Origin: Thermogladius sp023256015
Lineage (GTDB): Archaea; Thermoproteota; Thermoprotei_A; Sulfolobales; Desulfurococcaceae
Direction of reading: 5' to 3'
Length of the DNA: 64,000 bases
NCBI RefSeq assembly: GCF_051131135.1
Contig: NZ_CP151274.1
Location: 1-64,000, forward strand
Shown here: positions 41,415 to 49,835 of the stretch, piece after piece
How the letters are laid out: every line of letters begins with the position of its first letter
Position numbering within the stretch: position 1 is the first letter of the stretch
Notes under the pieces: model-generated
What the model was told of the DNA's origin: nothing
Seen by the model: the letters and a program-made list of their open reading frames with translations, nothing else
Database searches by the model: none
Position numbers and translations under genes: made by a program

Positions 41415-43037
41415 TCACCTCCTCGCCCACTTCCGGCCGATCTCCTCGGCCGATGCTATCTTAGCACAACCAGCTCTCTCGTCGTAGACGAGGACGCGGT
41501 CCATACAGCTGAAGCACGGGTCTATACTGGTGACTATCACCGGGAAGTCGGATAGCGTGGCACCCTCGAGAAGGTGTGCCGCCAACTGGATGTTCAGCAG
41601 GGTCGGCGTCCTCACTTTAACCCTGTACGGGTACGCGGTATTGTTGGAGTTCACGTAGTAGAAGAGCTCTCCTCTAGGGGCCTCTGTCCTAGCGTACGCC
41701 TCTCCCTCCTTTACGACGCCGAGGAACGGCTTAGGCGGAACTGGGTTACCCGAGGGTATTTTCTCGGCGATCTGCCTGATGATCCTGACCGACTCCTTTA
41801 TCTCGCCGAGCCTGACTAGGACGAGGTTGTACACGTCTCCGGCCTTAGTGGTCCTCACCTCGAAGTCTAGCTCGCCGTAAGCACCGTACGGCTCTATCCT
41901 CCTAATGTCGTAGGGGTCGCCCGTAGCCCTTCTCACGGGGCCGACCGCAGAGAACGCCCTCGCCTCCTCAAGCGTGTACTTGGCTATCCCCTTCGACCTC
42001 TCCATGAACAGGTCTGAGGACATCACCGTCTCCATAACGCTGTCGATCTGTTTCTCAAACTCCGAGACTTTCGTAGCGGCCTTCTTCACTTTCTCATCGC
42101 TTATGTCCATCCTAACACCGCCGAACGTTATGAAGGACTTGTGAACCCTGTTACCAGTAAGCTCCTCGAACAGGCCCATTACCGTCTCTCTGAGCCCCCA
42201 GACCCACATGAACATGGACTCAAAGCCTATCCAGTAACCGATCAGACCGAGCCAAAGAGAGTGGGAGTGTATCCTCTCGAGCTCCGCTATAAGAGTCCTC
42301 AAGTACTGCGCTCTCGGCGGCGGCTCCACGTTGAGCAGCTTCTCCACGGCCTCGACAAAGGTCCAGGCGTGGTGGGTGCTGCAGATCCCGCACACTCTCT
42401 CGAACAGGAATACGTCCTTAATGTAAGTCCTAGACTCCGCAAGCTTCTCGATGCCCCTGTGGACGAAGCCTATCCTTACAAACGCCTTTTTAATCCTCTC
42501 TCCCTCGACGACGAGACTGAAGAACTCGGGCTCCTTGAGAGCAGGGTGGTATGGGCCTATGGGGACGAGAACGCTCTCGGGCGATAGCGGGGCACTGAGC
42601 GTCAGCGCCTCGTAAGCGCAGGCCATCGGGTCTCCTATGTACTTCTTGAAGGTGTCCAAGTCCACGTCCTTCAAAAGCGGGGGTGGGGCTTTTTCCGGGT
42701 AGCACTCGGGTAGGAGGAGCCGCCTCTTGTCGAGCTCGTCGAAACCTCGGAACTCGACGCCGAACAGGTCGTGTACCTCCCTCTCCAGGACCTTAGCGCC
42801 AGGTTTGAGGCTGGAAATGTCGTCTATGACGGGGTCACCTTTGGGAAGTGAAACGGATAGGTGAACCATACCCCCGTGCTCGTCGCCTAAGTGGTATATC
42901 AACTCGATGTTCTCTTTCCGGTCTACACCCGTTATAGCGACGATGTTGCTGAACCCCTGCTTCATGAAGAGCCTTGCGCTATCCAGGAGGGCGTCGCGCG
43001 AGACTTTGGTCTTCTCCTGGACGAGCTTACCCCCCAT
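41415..43037 (-). CDS. Group 4 [NiFe]-hydrogenase large subunit, NuoC-NuoD fusion
   Basis: About 540 residues. The first ~140 are NuoC-like (REVHDLFGVEFRGF, RRLLLPECYPE); the rest is the hydrogenase large subunit. Both nickel-binding cysteine pairs are present: ERVCGICSTHH near residue 214 and DPCFSCMDR near 511. Complex I NuoD lacks these cysteines, so this is a true [NiFe] hydrogenase. A 26-residue tail after CMDR may be removed by a maturation peptidase. ATG chosen 9 nt after AGGTG; a GTG 12 bp upstream is possible. Overlaps the B gene. Confidence 0.88.
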   Translation of the reverse strand: MGGKLVQEKTKVSRDALLDSARLFMKQGFSNIVAITGVDRKENIELIYHLGDEHGGMVHLSVSLPKGDPVIDDISSLKPGAKVLEREVHDLFGVEFRGFDELDKRRLLLPECYPEKAPPPLLKDVDLDTFKKYIGDPMACAYEALTLSAPLSPESVLVPIGPYHPALKEPEFFSLVVEGERIKKAFVRIGFVHRGIEKLAESRTYIKDVFLFERVCGICSTHHAWTFVEAVEKLLNVEPPPRAQYLRTLIAELERIHSHSLWLGLIGYWIGFESMFMWVWGLRETVMGLFEELTGNRVHKSFITFGGVRMDISDEKVKKAATKVSEFEKQIDSVMETVMSSDLFMERSKGIAKYTLEEARAFSAVGPVRRATGDPYDIRRIEPYGAYGELDFEVRTTKAGDVYNLVLVRLGEIKESVRIIRQIAEKIPSGNPVPPKPFLGVVKEGEAYARTEAPRGELFYYVNSNNTAYPYRVKVRTPTLLNIQLAAHLLEGATLSDFPVIVTSIDPCFSCMDRVLVYDERAGCAKIASAEEIGRKWARR

Positions 43038-43443
43038 CCCGCTCGACACCTGCGAGACTAGCGAGAGCTTTCAGGAACACGCCCGGGTGTGCTGGGCAGC
43101 CCGGTATTTTTACGTCGACGGGTACGACCTTGTCAGCACCCCCGATCACGTTGTAGCCCCCAGCGAAAATGCCTCCCGTGCAGGCGCACGTCCCTAAAGC
43201 GACGACCTTCTTTGGCTCGGGCATTTGCTCGTAGATGTTCCTCAGAGCTCTAGCGGCCATCGTTGTTATAGGGCCTGTCACTACGAGGACGTCGGCGTGC
43301 CTAGGACTTGATACGAGCTGGACTCCGAGCCTCTCCACGTCGTACTTCGGGGTGAGGGCGTCTACGAACTCAATATCGCAGCCATTACAACCGCCGGAGT
43401 TGAAGTGGTATACCCAAATACTCTTCTTCCTGAAGTAACTCAT
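43027..43443 (-). CDS. NuoB-like hydrogenase small subunit
   Basis: 138 residues binding the proximal [4Fe-4S] cluster: SGGCNGCDIEFV near 18-29, GTCACTGG near 84-91, and IPGCPAHP near 113-120. Short form, as in group 4 hydrogenases. First gene of the operon B-CD-IA-H-J-K-L-N. ATG start. Confidence 0.92.
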   Translation of the reverse strand: MSYFRKKSIWVYHFNSGGCNGCDIEFVDALTPKYDVERLGVQLVSSPRHADVLVVTGPITTMAARALRNIYEQMPEPKKVVALGTCACTGGIFAGGYNVIGGADKVVPVDVKIPGCPAHPGVFLKALASLAGVERDGG

Positions 43444-43485
43444 GTCAAGCGCCTTCGTGTAAAATTAGTTAGTTAATCCGCTATT

Positions 43486-43494
43486 GTTATTTAT
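43486..43494 (-). promoter_or_regulatory. Probable box A of the hydrogenase operon
   Basis: Minus strand reads CATAAATAA about 45-50 bp before the B-subunit ATG, which would give a leader of about 20 nt. The rest of the 145-bp gap shows only A/T-rich sequence and a 10-bp direct repeat CTTCGTGTAA (43454 and 43544) of unknown meaning. Confidence 0.4.
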
Positions 43495-43588
43495 GAAGTG
43501 ACAGTTATATCCCTCGCATAAGGCTGGCTATCATTAAAGTGGTCTTCGTGTAAGTATTCGCAGAGCCGAACGCGGATACGGGTACCTC

Positions 43589-45100
43589 TCACTTCCTCCT
43601 AAGCCTGCTCCTCGTTAGGGTCCAGTACGTCCAGGCCCTCCTCTTGATCGACTCCACACGGCTTTCGGTGAGTTTCTCCTTAACTAGCTTGCCCCTCAAC
43701 GTCCTGCTGAACTCCGGCTTGACGACTGCCACCACAGCCGTCGCCAGGGCGTGAGTCGCTACCTCTTTCTCCACTTGCTTGAAGAGCTCCCCGAGACTCT
43801 GCTCCACGTAGGCGGTCGTGTACGTGGCGTCCCTGAAACTGGGGGAGTTTATGATGGCCTTCACGAACGGTATGTTTGTCTGTATCCCCTCGATCACGTA
43901 CTCGTTCAACGACCTCAACAGCCTCGAGATCGCCTCGCTCCTGTCTCCGCCGTAGGCGATGACCTTCGAGATGAGCGGGTTGTAGTCTATCGGGACGTAG
44001 GACCCCGCCGCAACACCCGAGTCCACCCTAACGCCGGGGCCCGCTGGCTCTATGTAGCGTGTGATGTAGCCCGTTGAGGGCGAGAGGTCGAGGGGGTTCT
44101 GCGCCTCTATTCTCGCCTCGATCGCGTGCCCCCTGTAAGTTACTTCCTCTTGCCTGATGTCCAGCGAGACCTCGAAAGCCACCCTTATCTGCCTCTTCAC
44201 GATGTCTATACCCGTGATCATTTCTGTAACGGGGTGCTCGACCTGGATCCGCGCGTTCACCTCCATGACGTAGAACTTACCTGTTTTAACGTCGTATATG
44301 AACTCTACAGTCCCCGCGTTGTCGTACCTTATGCTCTTCATGAGCTCGACCGCGACACCGGCCAGCGCCCTCCTTGTCTCCGGTGTTATAGATGGCGAGG
44401 GGGCCTCCTCCACGATCTTCTGGTACCTGAACTGGACCGAGCACTCCCTCTCGTACAGGTGCACGACGTTGTCGCCGTCGCCTATTATCTGGACCTCTAT
44501 GTGCTTACCCCTCTCGATGTAAGGCTCGACGTAGATTCTACGGTCCTTGAAAGCTCTCTCGACCTCCATGATGGACTCCGAGACCTTCGACTCGGCCTCC
44601 TTCTCGTTACGCACCACCCTCATGCCTATGCCTCCTCCCCCGCCTGCCGCCTTCAGCAGTACCGGGTACCCGTAATCCCTCGCGAACTCCAGGACGTCCT
44701 CGGGGGCTTCGACTCTCTGGTAGGGGAGAGTGGGCAGTCCCAGTTTGAGAGCTGTCTCTTTCAACCCCAGCTTGTCCCCGGCCCTGTCGATGACTTCGGG
44801 GCGGGGGCCAATCCACACGAGACCCTTGGCGATCACTTTCCTTGCAAACTCGCTGTTCTCGCTCAGGAAACCGTAGCCGGGGTGAACCGCGTCTGCGCCC
44901 AGCTGGAGGGCTGCCTCAATGATGTCGTCCATGTCCAAGTAGCTGGAGACCTCTGAGTCCTCGATCACAAACCTCCTGTGCAGGCTGTTCTTGTCCACGG
45001 ACGTGTAGACACCTAGCGGGGTATAGCCCAGTTCGCTGACGCTCCTCGCCACCCTTATTGCGATCTCGCCCCTATTAGCGATGAGGACCCTGATAGGCAT
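43589..45100 (-). CDS. Biotin carboxylase subunit (acetyl-CoA or pyruvate carboxylase)
   Basis: 503 residues: biotin carboxylase N-domain (LIANRGEIAIRVARS), ATP-grasp with KAAGGGGGIGMRVV and KHIEVQIIGDG, catalytic ECSVQFRYQK, EVNARIQVEHPVTE, and the C-domain with IEARIEAQNP. Length including the C-terminal extension matches archaeal PycA (about 500). ATG of MPIRVL has GGGTGG just upstream; earlier starts lack support. No carboxyltransferase or biotin carrier gene is near, so the partner must be elsewhere. Confidence 0.9.
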   Translation of the reverse strand: MPIRVLIANRGEIAIRVARSVSELGYTPLGVYTSVDKNSLHRRFVIEDSEVSSYLDMDDIIEAALQLGADAVHPGYGFLSENSEFARKVIAKGLVWIGPRPEVIDRAGDKLGLKETALKLGLPTLPYQRVEAPEDVLEFARDYGYPVLLKAAGGGGGIGMRVVRNEKEAESKVSESIMEVERAFKDRRIYVEPYIERGKHIEVQIIGDGDNVVHLYERECSVQFRYQKIVEEAPSPSITPETRRALAGVAVELMKSIRYDNAGTVEFIYDVKTGKFYVMEVNARIQVEHPVTEMITGIDIVKRQIRVAFEVSLDIRQEEVTYRGHAIEARIEAQNPLDLSPSTGYITRYIEPAGPGVRVDSGVAAGSYVPIDYNPLISKVIAYGGDRSEAISRLLRSLNEYVIEGIQTNIPFVKAIINSPSFRDATYTTAYVEQSLGELFKQVEKEVATHALATAVVAVVKPEFSRTLRGKLVKEKLTESRVESIKRRAWTYWTLTRSRLRRK

Positions 45101-45172
45101 TACCACCCGACCACTAGACAGCCGCAACGTCCGTGTCTCGGAGTATAAGATATCGTGTGTAGTCTTAAAGCG

Positions 45173-46309
45173 TTATCTACCTGTCCCGGGGAAAAGTCGG
45201 TAGATCAGGTCCACGTATGTCTCGGCCACCTTGACGACGTCCGCGAGTTTTACGTACTCGTTGACCTTGTGCGCCATCCCGACCTCCCCTGGGCCGTAGG
45301 CTACCACCTGTATGTTCTTCGCCGCGTAGTAGCGTAGGTCTAGGCCTCCAACGCAGATCGTCTTCCTCGGCTTGAGGTTGAGGGTCCTATTGATCGAGTC
45401 CTCGAGGACCTTCACGAGGTGAGAGACCGGGTCTGTCAGGGCGGGCTCCGACTTCTCCATCACCTCGAGCTCCGCCCTCACTCCAAGCCTCGCAGAGGCG
45501 TTTTCGAGGAACCCCCTCAGTTCTTCGACCACTTCTTCCGCTCTCTCCTCCACGATCAACCTCCTGTCGATACTAAACCCGACGACGCCGGGCACGATAT
45601 TTATCGACCCGGGGGCTATTAGCTTACCGCCTAACGTGAGGGTCGGCGTAGAAGCCTCGGGCATCTCGTATTCGAACCTGCTCTTACGTACTGCCAAGCG
45701 TGGCTTGTACTCCTCTATGAACAGCTTGGCCAGGTAAACCATCTTCTCAAAGGCGTTGTCGCCTAGCCAGGGAGTCGAGCCGTGAGCCTGAACCCCGTAG
45801 ACCTTGACCAGCGCCCAGACACCGCCTCTGTGACCTATGTAGATGTTGTCAATACCGCTGGGCTCCGCTATCACCGCCCAGTCGGGCCGACTACCCAGAA
45901 CGTTCACCAGGTACCCAGTCCCTGTCAACCCACCTATCTCCTCGTCGGGTACAAGGGCCGCTTCAACGACTATTCCCGGCTCCTTTCCAGAGGCCACGTA
46001 AGCGAGCGCGCCTACAACGGAGGCTATACCGCCCTTCATGTCCGTAGCCCCTCTACCGTAGACAAGGCCGTCCTTTACAACGGGTTGGAAGGGGGGTGTC
46101 TCCCAGCCTTCGCCGGCTGCCACCACGTCGTAGTGCCCGTTGAACTGGAGGACCCTCTCCCCACTGCCGACGCGGGCTAGGAGTATGTACCTAGGCTTGT
46201 CGGGGTTGTACTCCCTAGGCAGGTGCTTTCTGACGTAGTCGTCGTCGACTCTGTGAACCGTTACGTGAACGCCGTGGCTGCTAAGCACCTCCCTGTAGTA
46301 GTCGACCAT
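45173..46309 (-). CDS. M20 family metallopeptidase (ArgE/DapE/CPG2-like)
   Basis: 378 residues from the first ATG. Metal and catalytic motifs: QFNGHYDVVAAG, VYGRGATDMKGG, VPDEEIGGLTGTG, IAEPSG and a C-terminal GPGEVGMAHKVNEYV. The frame stays open upstream to 46417 and encodes a typical M20 N-terminal helix (EWVEKLIEKTLIDSIRFPT), yet no ATG, GTG or TTG lies in that stretch. The real protein is probably about 30 residues longer, started from a non-standard codon or after a small frameshift near a GTG at 46413-46415. Confidence 0.8.
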   Translation of the reverse strand: MVDYYREVLSSHGVHVTVHRVDDDYVRKHLPREYNPDKPRYILLARVGSGERVLQFNGHYDVVAAGEGWETPPFQPVVKDGLVYGRGATDMKGGIASVVGALAYVASGKEPGIVVEAALVPDEEIGGLTGTGYLVNVLGSRPDWAVIAEPSGIDNIYIGHRGGVWALVKVYGVQAHGSTPWLGDNAFEKMVYLAKLFIEEYKPRLAVRKSRFEYEMPEASTPTLTLGGKLIAPGSINIVPGVVGFSIDRRLIVEERAEEVVEELRGFLENASARLGVRAELEVMEKSEPALTDPVSHLVKVLEDSINRTLNLKPRKTICVGGLDLRYYAAKNIQVVAYGPGEVGMAHKVNEYVKLADVVKVAETYVDLIYRLFPGTGR

Positions 46310-46451
46310 TGCTTCGTAACTCTCGCCGAGGACTGTGGGGAACCGTATGCTGTCGATCAGGGTTTTCTCGATTAATTTTTCGACCCACTCGGGTAGGGTC
46401 GTCGTGGCCGGACACCCTTAAAAGAGCGTCTGTTAAGAGCAGGCTAGAGTT

Positions 46452-46457
46452 AAAAAA
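46452..46457 (-). terminator. T-run terminator after the ferredoxin gene
   Basis: Six T residues on the minus strand 12 bp after the ferredoxin stop. Confidence 0.4.
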
Positions 46458-46469
46458 CACGGCGCTTCT

Positions 46470-46715
46470 TTACTCGACCTTCGTCACGTGAATGATCTGA
46501 ACCGGGCAGGCCGCGGCAGCGTCCTCAACGCAGCTCTTCAAGTCCTCGGGCACGATGCCCACTGCGATATTCGCCTTGTCAGCCCTGTACTTCTCCACTA
46601 TCTGCGTCTTGTTGTCCTCGGTGCTCATCTCGAACACGTCAGGGCATATCGACACACAGACCATGTCCGATATACAGTTCTCTCTCGGGTTGATCTCGAC
46701 CTTGTACTTGGCCAT
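46470..46715 (-). CDS. Single-cluster ferredoxin, Pyrococcus type with Asp ligand
   Basis: 81 residues. The cluster site reads C-ISD-MVC-VSIC-PDVF, the same spacing as P. furiosus ferredoxin, with Asp in place of the second cysteine ligand and the last ligand in AACPVQI. The cysteines in MVC and SCVEDAA match the pair that forms a disulfide in that protein. Likely electron donor to the nearby group 4 hydrogenase. ATG of MAKYKV chosen: GGTG lies 7 bp upstream, inside the alternative longer start. Confidence 0.9.
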   Translation of the reverse strand: MAKYKVEINPRENCISDMVCVSICPDVFEMSTEDNKTQIVEKYRADKANIAVGIVPEDLKSCVEDAAAACPVQIIHVTKVE

Positions 46716-46776
46716 ACGCGGCACCATGGTTATTCTAGAAGGGTTGAAAATAAAAATGTTACCGCCGTACTAGGGG

Positions 46777-46837
46777 CTCTTCAGCTATGCGGGGCCTTCT
46801 ACACCAGAAGACAGCCCAGGATTCCTCATCATCACTT
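46777..46837 (-). ncRNA. Probable C/D box sRNA
   Basis: Minus-strand order: C box ATGATGA (46826-46832), 11-nt guide, D'-like CTGT, C'-like GTGTAGA, guide ending CCCCGCATAG, D box CTGA (46781-46784). C-to-D length is 52 nt, normal for archaeal 2'-O-methylation guides. A TTTAAA box lies about 26 bp upstream of the C box. Guide targets would be CTATGCGGGGC (D) and CCCAGGATTCC (D'). D' and C' are imperfect and the terminal stem is weak. Confidence 0.55.
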
Positions 46838-46864
46838 TAAACCGTAGTACTGTGACGGTTTAAA
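46836..46864 (-). promoter_or_regulatory. Box A and perfect inverted repeat before the C/D sRNA
   Basis: TTTAAACCGT (46836-46845) and ACGGTTTAAA (46855-46864) are perfect 10-bp arms with a 9-bp spacer. The distal TTTAAA is placed about 26 bp before the sRNA C box and can serve as its box A; the palindrome may bind a regulator or simply repeat the box. Confidence 0.45.
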
Positions 46865-46895
46865 CCCTTGCCTTCTCAACGCCGCCTAATCGGCT

Positions 46896-47708
46896 CTAGT
46901 ACCCTAGTGTAGCCCTAGCCACCTCTCTAACCTCCTCGAAGACCCACTCCAGGTCTCCACTCCCGCGCGCCAAGAACTTCCTTACGCGGTATTCGAATGT
47001 GACCGCCTCCCGGCCCACGTTTATAAACACCTCGTTTCTCCCTGTCCGATGACGTGCGTATACGAGGTCACCCGTCAACTCGGTGTACACGTAGTTGTGC
47101 CGGGTGAAGAAGTCTAAGAGGGCCGAGCGCAGCCTGGTCTTAACCCCCTCGTCGAGGGGGGCGGGGAACCTCAGCTGGCACTCGTGTCTGTCGTAGCCCT
47201 TCGTCTTACATGTAAGCGTTAGCCCCCCGACCACGTCTGTCTTGGTGTCTGCGTATTGCCTGGTGAGGTAGTAAAAGAATATTGAGCCCGGGCTCGCCGC
47301 AAGCATAACGAGGCCGGCTACCGCCAGCAAGTTATGGATCCACGTGAAACGCGCGCCGCTCACACTTACGTTGAAGTAGTCTAGCGGTACCTCGCTCACG
47401 AGAGATATGTTGTAGAGCCCGCTAGAGCCCTTGAAGAGTACAGTAAAGGAGGCGGTGTCCCAGAACACGTCGGTGTAGTTGTAGCCCTCGCCCGTGATAC
47501 TGAAGGTGCCGTTCGACAGCTTGGGTAGTGTTATGGTTACTTGGTCGTTGGTGTCGAGCCAAATCGCTGTCCATCCCTCACCTAAACCGTTGACCCTGAC
47601 CGTGGAAGCCCTCTTTAGGCCAAACTCGCGAGGGAGGCTGAAAGACAGGGCTATCAGTGCGAACGCCGCGACCAATAGGACCAGAGCCAACTTGTAGACC
47701 CTCTCCAA
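46896..47708 (-). CDS. Two-helix membrane protein of unknown function
   Basis: About 270 residues: helix 1 near 5-25, an extracellular beta-rich region with NxS/T sites (about 30-130), helix 2 near 128-150, then a cytoplasmic ~120-residue domain with RHECQLRFPAPLDEGVK. No family recognised. TTG at 47708 follows GAGGTG by 8 nt and is preferred over GTG at 47720. No clear operon partner. Confidence 0.6.
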   Translation of the reverse strand: MERVYKLALVLLVAAFALIALSFSLPREFGLKRASTVRVNGLGEGWTAIWLDTNDQVTITLPKLSNGTFSITGEGYNYTDVFWDTASFTVLFKGSSGLYNISLVSEVPLDYFNVSVSGARFTWIHNLLAVAGLVMLAASPGSIFFYYLTRQYADTKTDVVGGLTLTCKTKGYDRHECQLRFPAPLDEGVKTRLRSALLDFFTRHNYVYTELTGDLVYARHRTGRNEVFINVGREAVTFEYRVRKFLARGSGDLEWVFEEVREVARATLGY

Positions 47709-47767
47709 ACCACCCTGCACCTCGCACCCGACGTATTCTCGCTAGGGGTTTAAAGGATTAGAGAATG

Positions 47768-47807
47768 TGGAGGAAAGCGAAGGAGGAGAGGAGAGGAGAA
47801 AAAGACG
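47768..47807 (-). terminator. Pyrimidine-rich termination region of the BMP importer operon
   Basis: The plus strand is almost pure purine for about 40 nt; the minus transcript reads CTTTTTCTCC and further C/T repeats right after the last permease stop. T-rich tracts of this kind terminate archaeal transcription. The tract could also form triplex-type structure. Confidence 0.4.
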
Positions 47808-47813
47808 TTCTGC

Positions 47814-48740
47814 TCAAACAGTCCTCTCTTCTCTGAAGTAGATCCTGCCGAGGCTCCTGGGCGGTGCGAGTATCCTCCTGAGAGGTGTTGCCATGTATAT
47901 CGTCATAGCTGCTATCGCGACGATGAACGGTAGAGAGTACGATAGTTCCCTGGAGATGTTGAACCACGCTACAAACTGGAGGCTCGAGTGTACTAGAATG
48001 GAGAATACGAAGGCCGTTAGCAGCACCACTAGGGGGTGTCTACCCCCGCTCAGGGCCACAGCGAACGCCAGCCACCCGTAGCCGCTTAGTATGATCGACC
48101 TCTCGTCCCACAACCTCACGTAGAAGTTCATGTAGGCTGCGCCACCCAGCCCTATCATGGCAAACCCGACAGCTGCTGCTATGAGCCTGGACGCCAGCAC
48201 GTTGACTCCGAGAGACTCGGCGGCAGCCGGGTCTTCGCCCGACGCCTTAATGGATACGCCGAGCTTGGTCTTCTCGATTAGCCAGTACGTGAGCAGGCCT
48301 AGGGCAAGCATCACCATGTAGCCGGCGACCCTCTCCTCTACAGTTAGGGCTACACCTGGCGAGAAGTTGGGTAGCGAGGCCTGGACGATCCTCGGCCCGT
48401 ACCCTATTATGCTCGCGAGGCCGTACATTAGGAACATCAGCGATAGGCCGACCGCGCCGTGGCTAACGGGGAACTTCGTCAGTGTGAAGGCCATGAACAG
48501 CCCGAAGAGCATTGCGACCACAGCCGGTACAAGGAAGGACAGCAGTAGGTTGTTGTTGTAGTACACGTCCATGAAGAAGGCCAGCGTAGCCGTTAGCGCG
48601 AAGGTTCCGTCTATCGCCAGGTTCAGTATCCCGCTCTTCTCGACCACCGAGTGCCCGAGCGCCATCAGGTAGAACGCTATGAAGAGCCCTCCCGAGGCAA
48701 TTATTAGGTCTGCGAGGGTGGCAATAGAGGGGTCGAACAT
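47814..48740 (-). CDS. BMP-type nucleoside ABC permease, second subunit (YufQ-like)
   Basis: 308 residues, about eight to nine helices. GILNLAIDGTF near residue 37 is the branched permease motif of RbsC/YufQ proteins and SIKASGEDPAAAESLGV is the ATPase-contact loop. Pairs with the next permease upstream. ATG with GGTGAGACC before it. Last gene of the operon. Confidence 0.88.
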   Translation of the reverse strand: MFDPSIATLADLIIASGGLFIAFYLMALGHSVVEKSGILNLAIDGTFALTATLAFFMDVYYNNNLLLSFLVPAVVAMLFGLFMAFTLTKFPVSHGAVGLSLMFLMYGLASIIGYGPRIVQASLPNFSPGVALTVEERVAGYMVMLALGLLTYWLIEKTKLGVSIKASGEDPAAAESLGVNVLASRLIAAAVGFAMIGLGGAAYMNFYVRLWDERSIILSGYGWLAFAVALSGGRHPLVVLLTAFVFSILVHSSLQFVAWFNISRELSYSLPFIVAIAAMTIYMATPLRRILAPPRSLGRIYFREERTV

Positions 48741-48744
48741 GGTC

Positions 48745-49833
48745 TCACCACACGATCTTTATCTTGTACTCCGATATCGTTATCAACAGCGCGTACATGA
48801 GCAGTACGCTGCCTATGAAGACGTTCGTCACGCCGGCTGTAACACCCGCTTGCTGCATGCCCTTCATCGCCATGAGGGTGAAGCCCGCGTTGTACAAGCT
48901 GCTGACGACGTAGGCCGCTATCGGCACGGCGAAGAGCTCTAGCATTGACAGCCACGTCACAAGTATCCCGAGGTAGCCGAACCCGGAGGTGCTGGTCTCG
49001 ACTGGTATCCTGATACTCGGAGTGACGCCGCAGAGGTAAACCACGCCGGCCAGCCCTATGAAGCCGCCCGAGAGCGCTAGGGCTACGGCGGCTGTTAGAG
49101 GCACGCTGTAACCGGCGCTCCTCAGCAACTTCACGTTGCTGCCGTGTATCTTTATGGTGAGCCCGAGCCTTGTATAGTCGAGTAGGAGCCACACGATAAC
49201 CCCTGCCAGGATCGTGACCACTATCATCTCCACCGATACCGTGGAGCCCTGGAGTATAGAGTACTGGAGGCTCTGTGGCAGAGACCTCGTCTTGGCGTAC
49301 CCGTAGACGTCCCTCCAGGGCATGCCTGGTATCATGACGAACCAGTCGATTAGGTAGTAGGCGACGTAGTTCATCATCAGAGTCAGCGGGACTTCGTCTA
49401 CACCTATGAAGCCTCTCAATAGGCCTGCCACCAGAGCCCAAGCGAATCCGGCGGCGAACCCTATTAGTAGAACTACTACTTTAGAGACCAGTGGCGCCTC
49501 CGACGTCAAGTAGGGCGTCGTGAAGACCAGGTACACCATGACCCAGGCGGCGATCCAGAACTGCCCTTCACCGCCGATGTTGTAGATGCCGCCCTTGAAG
49601 CTCAGAGCCAGCGAGAACCCTATTATTGTCAGTAATAAGAAGATGTTGGCGATCACGTTAGGGTGTGTGAGCCCGTCCCATATAGATTTGAGCACGTCAG
49701 TAGGCCACACCATGTATCCTGTCAGGAAGAAGAGTATGGCCATGCTTACTACTATTCCTATCACTAGCGCGAATATCGGCACGACGAAGTAGGGTATCGG
49801 CTTGACCCTCCTTACTACAACTATGCTGACCAA
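48745..49833 (-). CDS. BMP-type nucleoside ABC permease, first subunit (YufP-like)
   Basis: 362 residues, eight to ten helices. FKGGIYNIGGEGQFWIAAW is the YufP hallmark and IHGSNVKLLRSAGYSVP the ATPase-contact loop. TTG start with GGTGA upstream; begins 2 bp after the ATPase stop. With its partner it should form the translocation path for nucleosides or related solutes. Confidence 0.88.
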   Translation of the reverse strand: MVSIVVVRRVKPIPYFVVPIFALVIGIVVSMAILFFLTGYMVWPTDVLKSIWDGLTHPNVIANIFLLLTIIGFSLALSFKGGIYNIGGEGQFWIAAWVMVYLVFTTPYLTSEAPLVSKVVVLLIGFAAGFAWALVAGLLRGFIGVDEVPLTLMMNYVAYYLIDWFVMIPGMPWRDVYGYAKTRSLPQSLQYSILQGSTVSVEMIVVTILAGVIVWLLLDYTRLGLTIKIHGSNVKLLRSAGYSVPLTAAVALALSGGFIGLAGVVYLCGVTPSIRIPVETSTSGFGYLGILVTWLSMLELFAVPIAAYVVSSLYNAGFTLMAMKGMQQAGVTAGVTNVFIGSVLLMYALLITISEYKIKIVW

Positions 49834-49835
49834 CT

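Noticed and set aside
41415..43037. Reading the operon as a true complex I or Fpo dehydrogenase
   Set aside because: Both nickel cysteine pairs are present and no NADH or F420 input subunit is found.
43454..43553. Direct repeat CTTCGTGTAA 90 bp apart before the hydrogenase operon
   Set aside because: Only 10 bp long, spacing not promoter-like; could be chance.
44126..44956. 276-residue open frame on the plus strand
   Set aside because: Lies wholly inside the biotin carboxylase gene on the other strand and shows no domain; GC-rich codons leave long antisense frames open.
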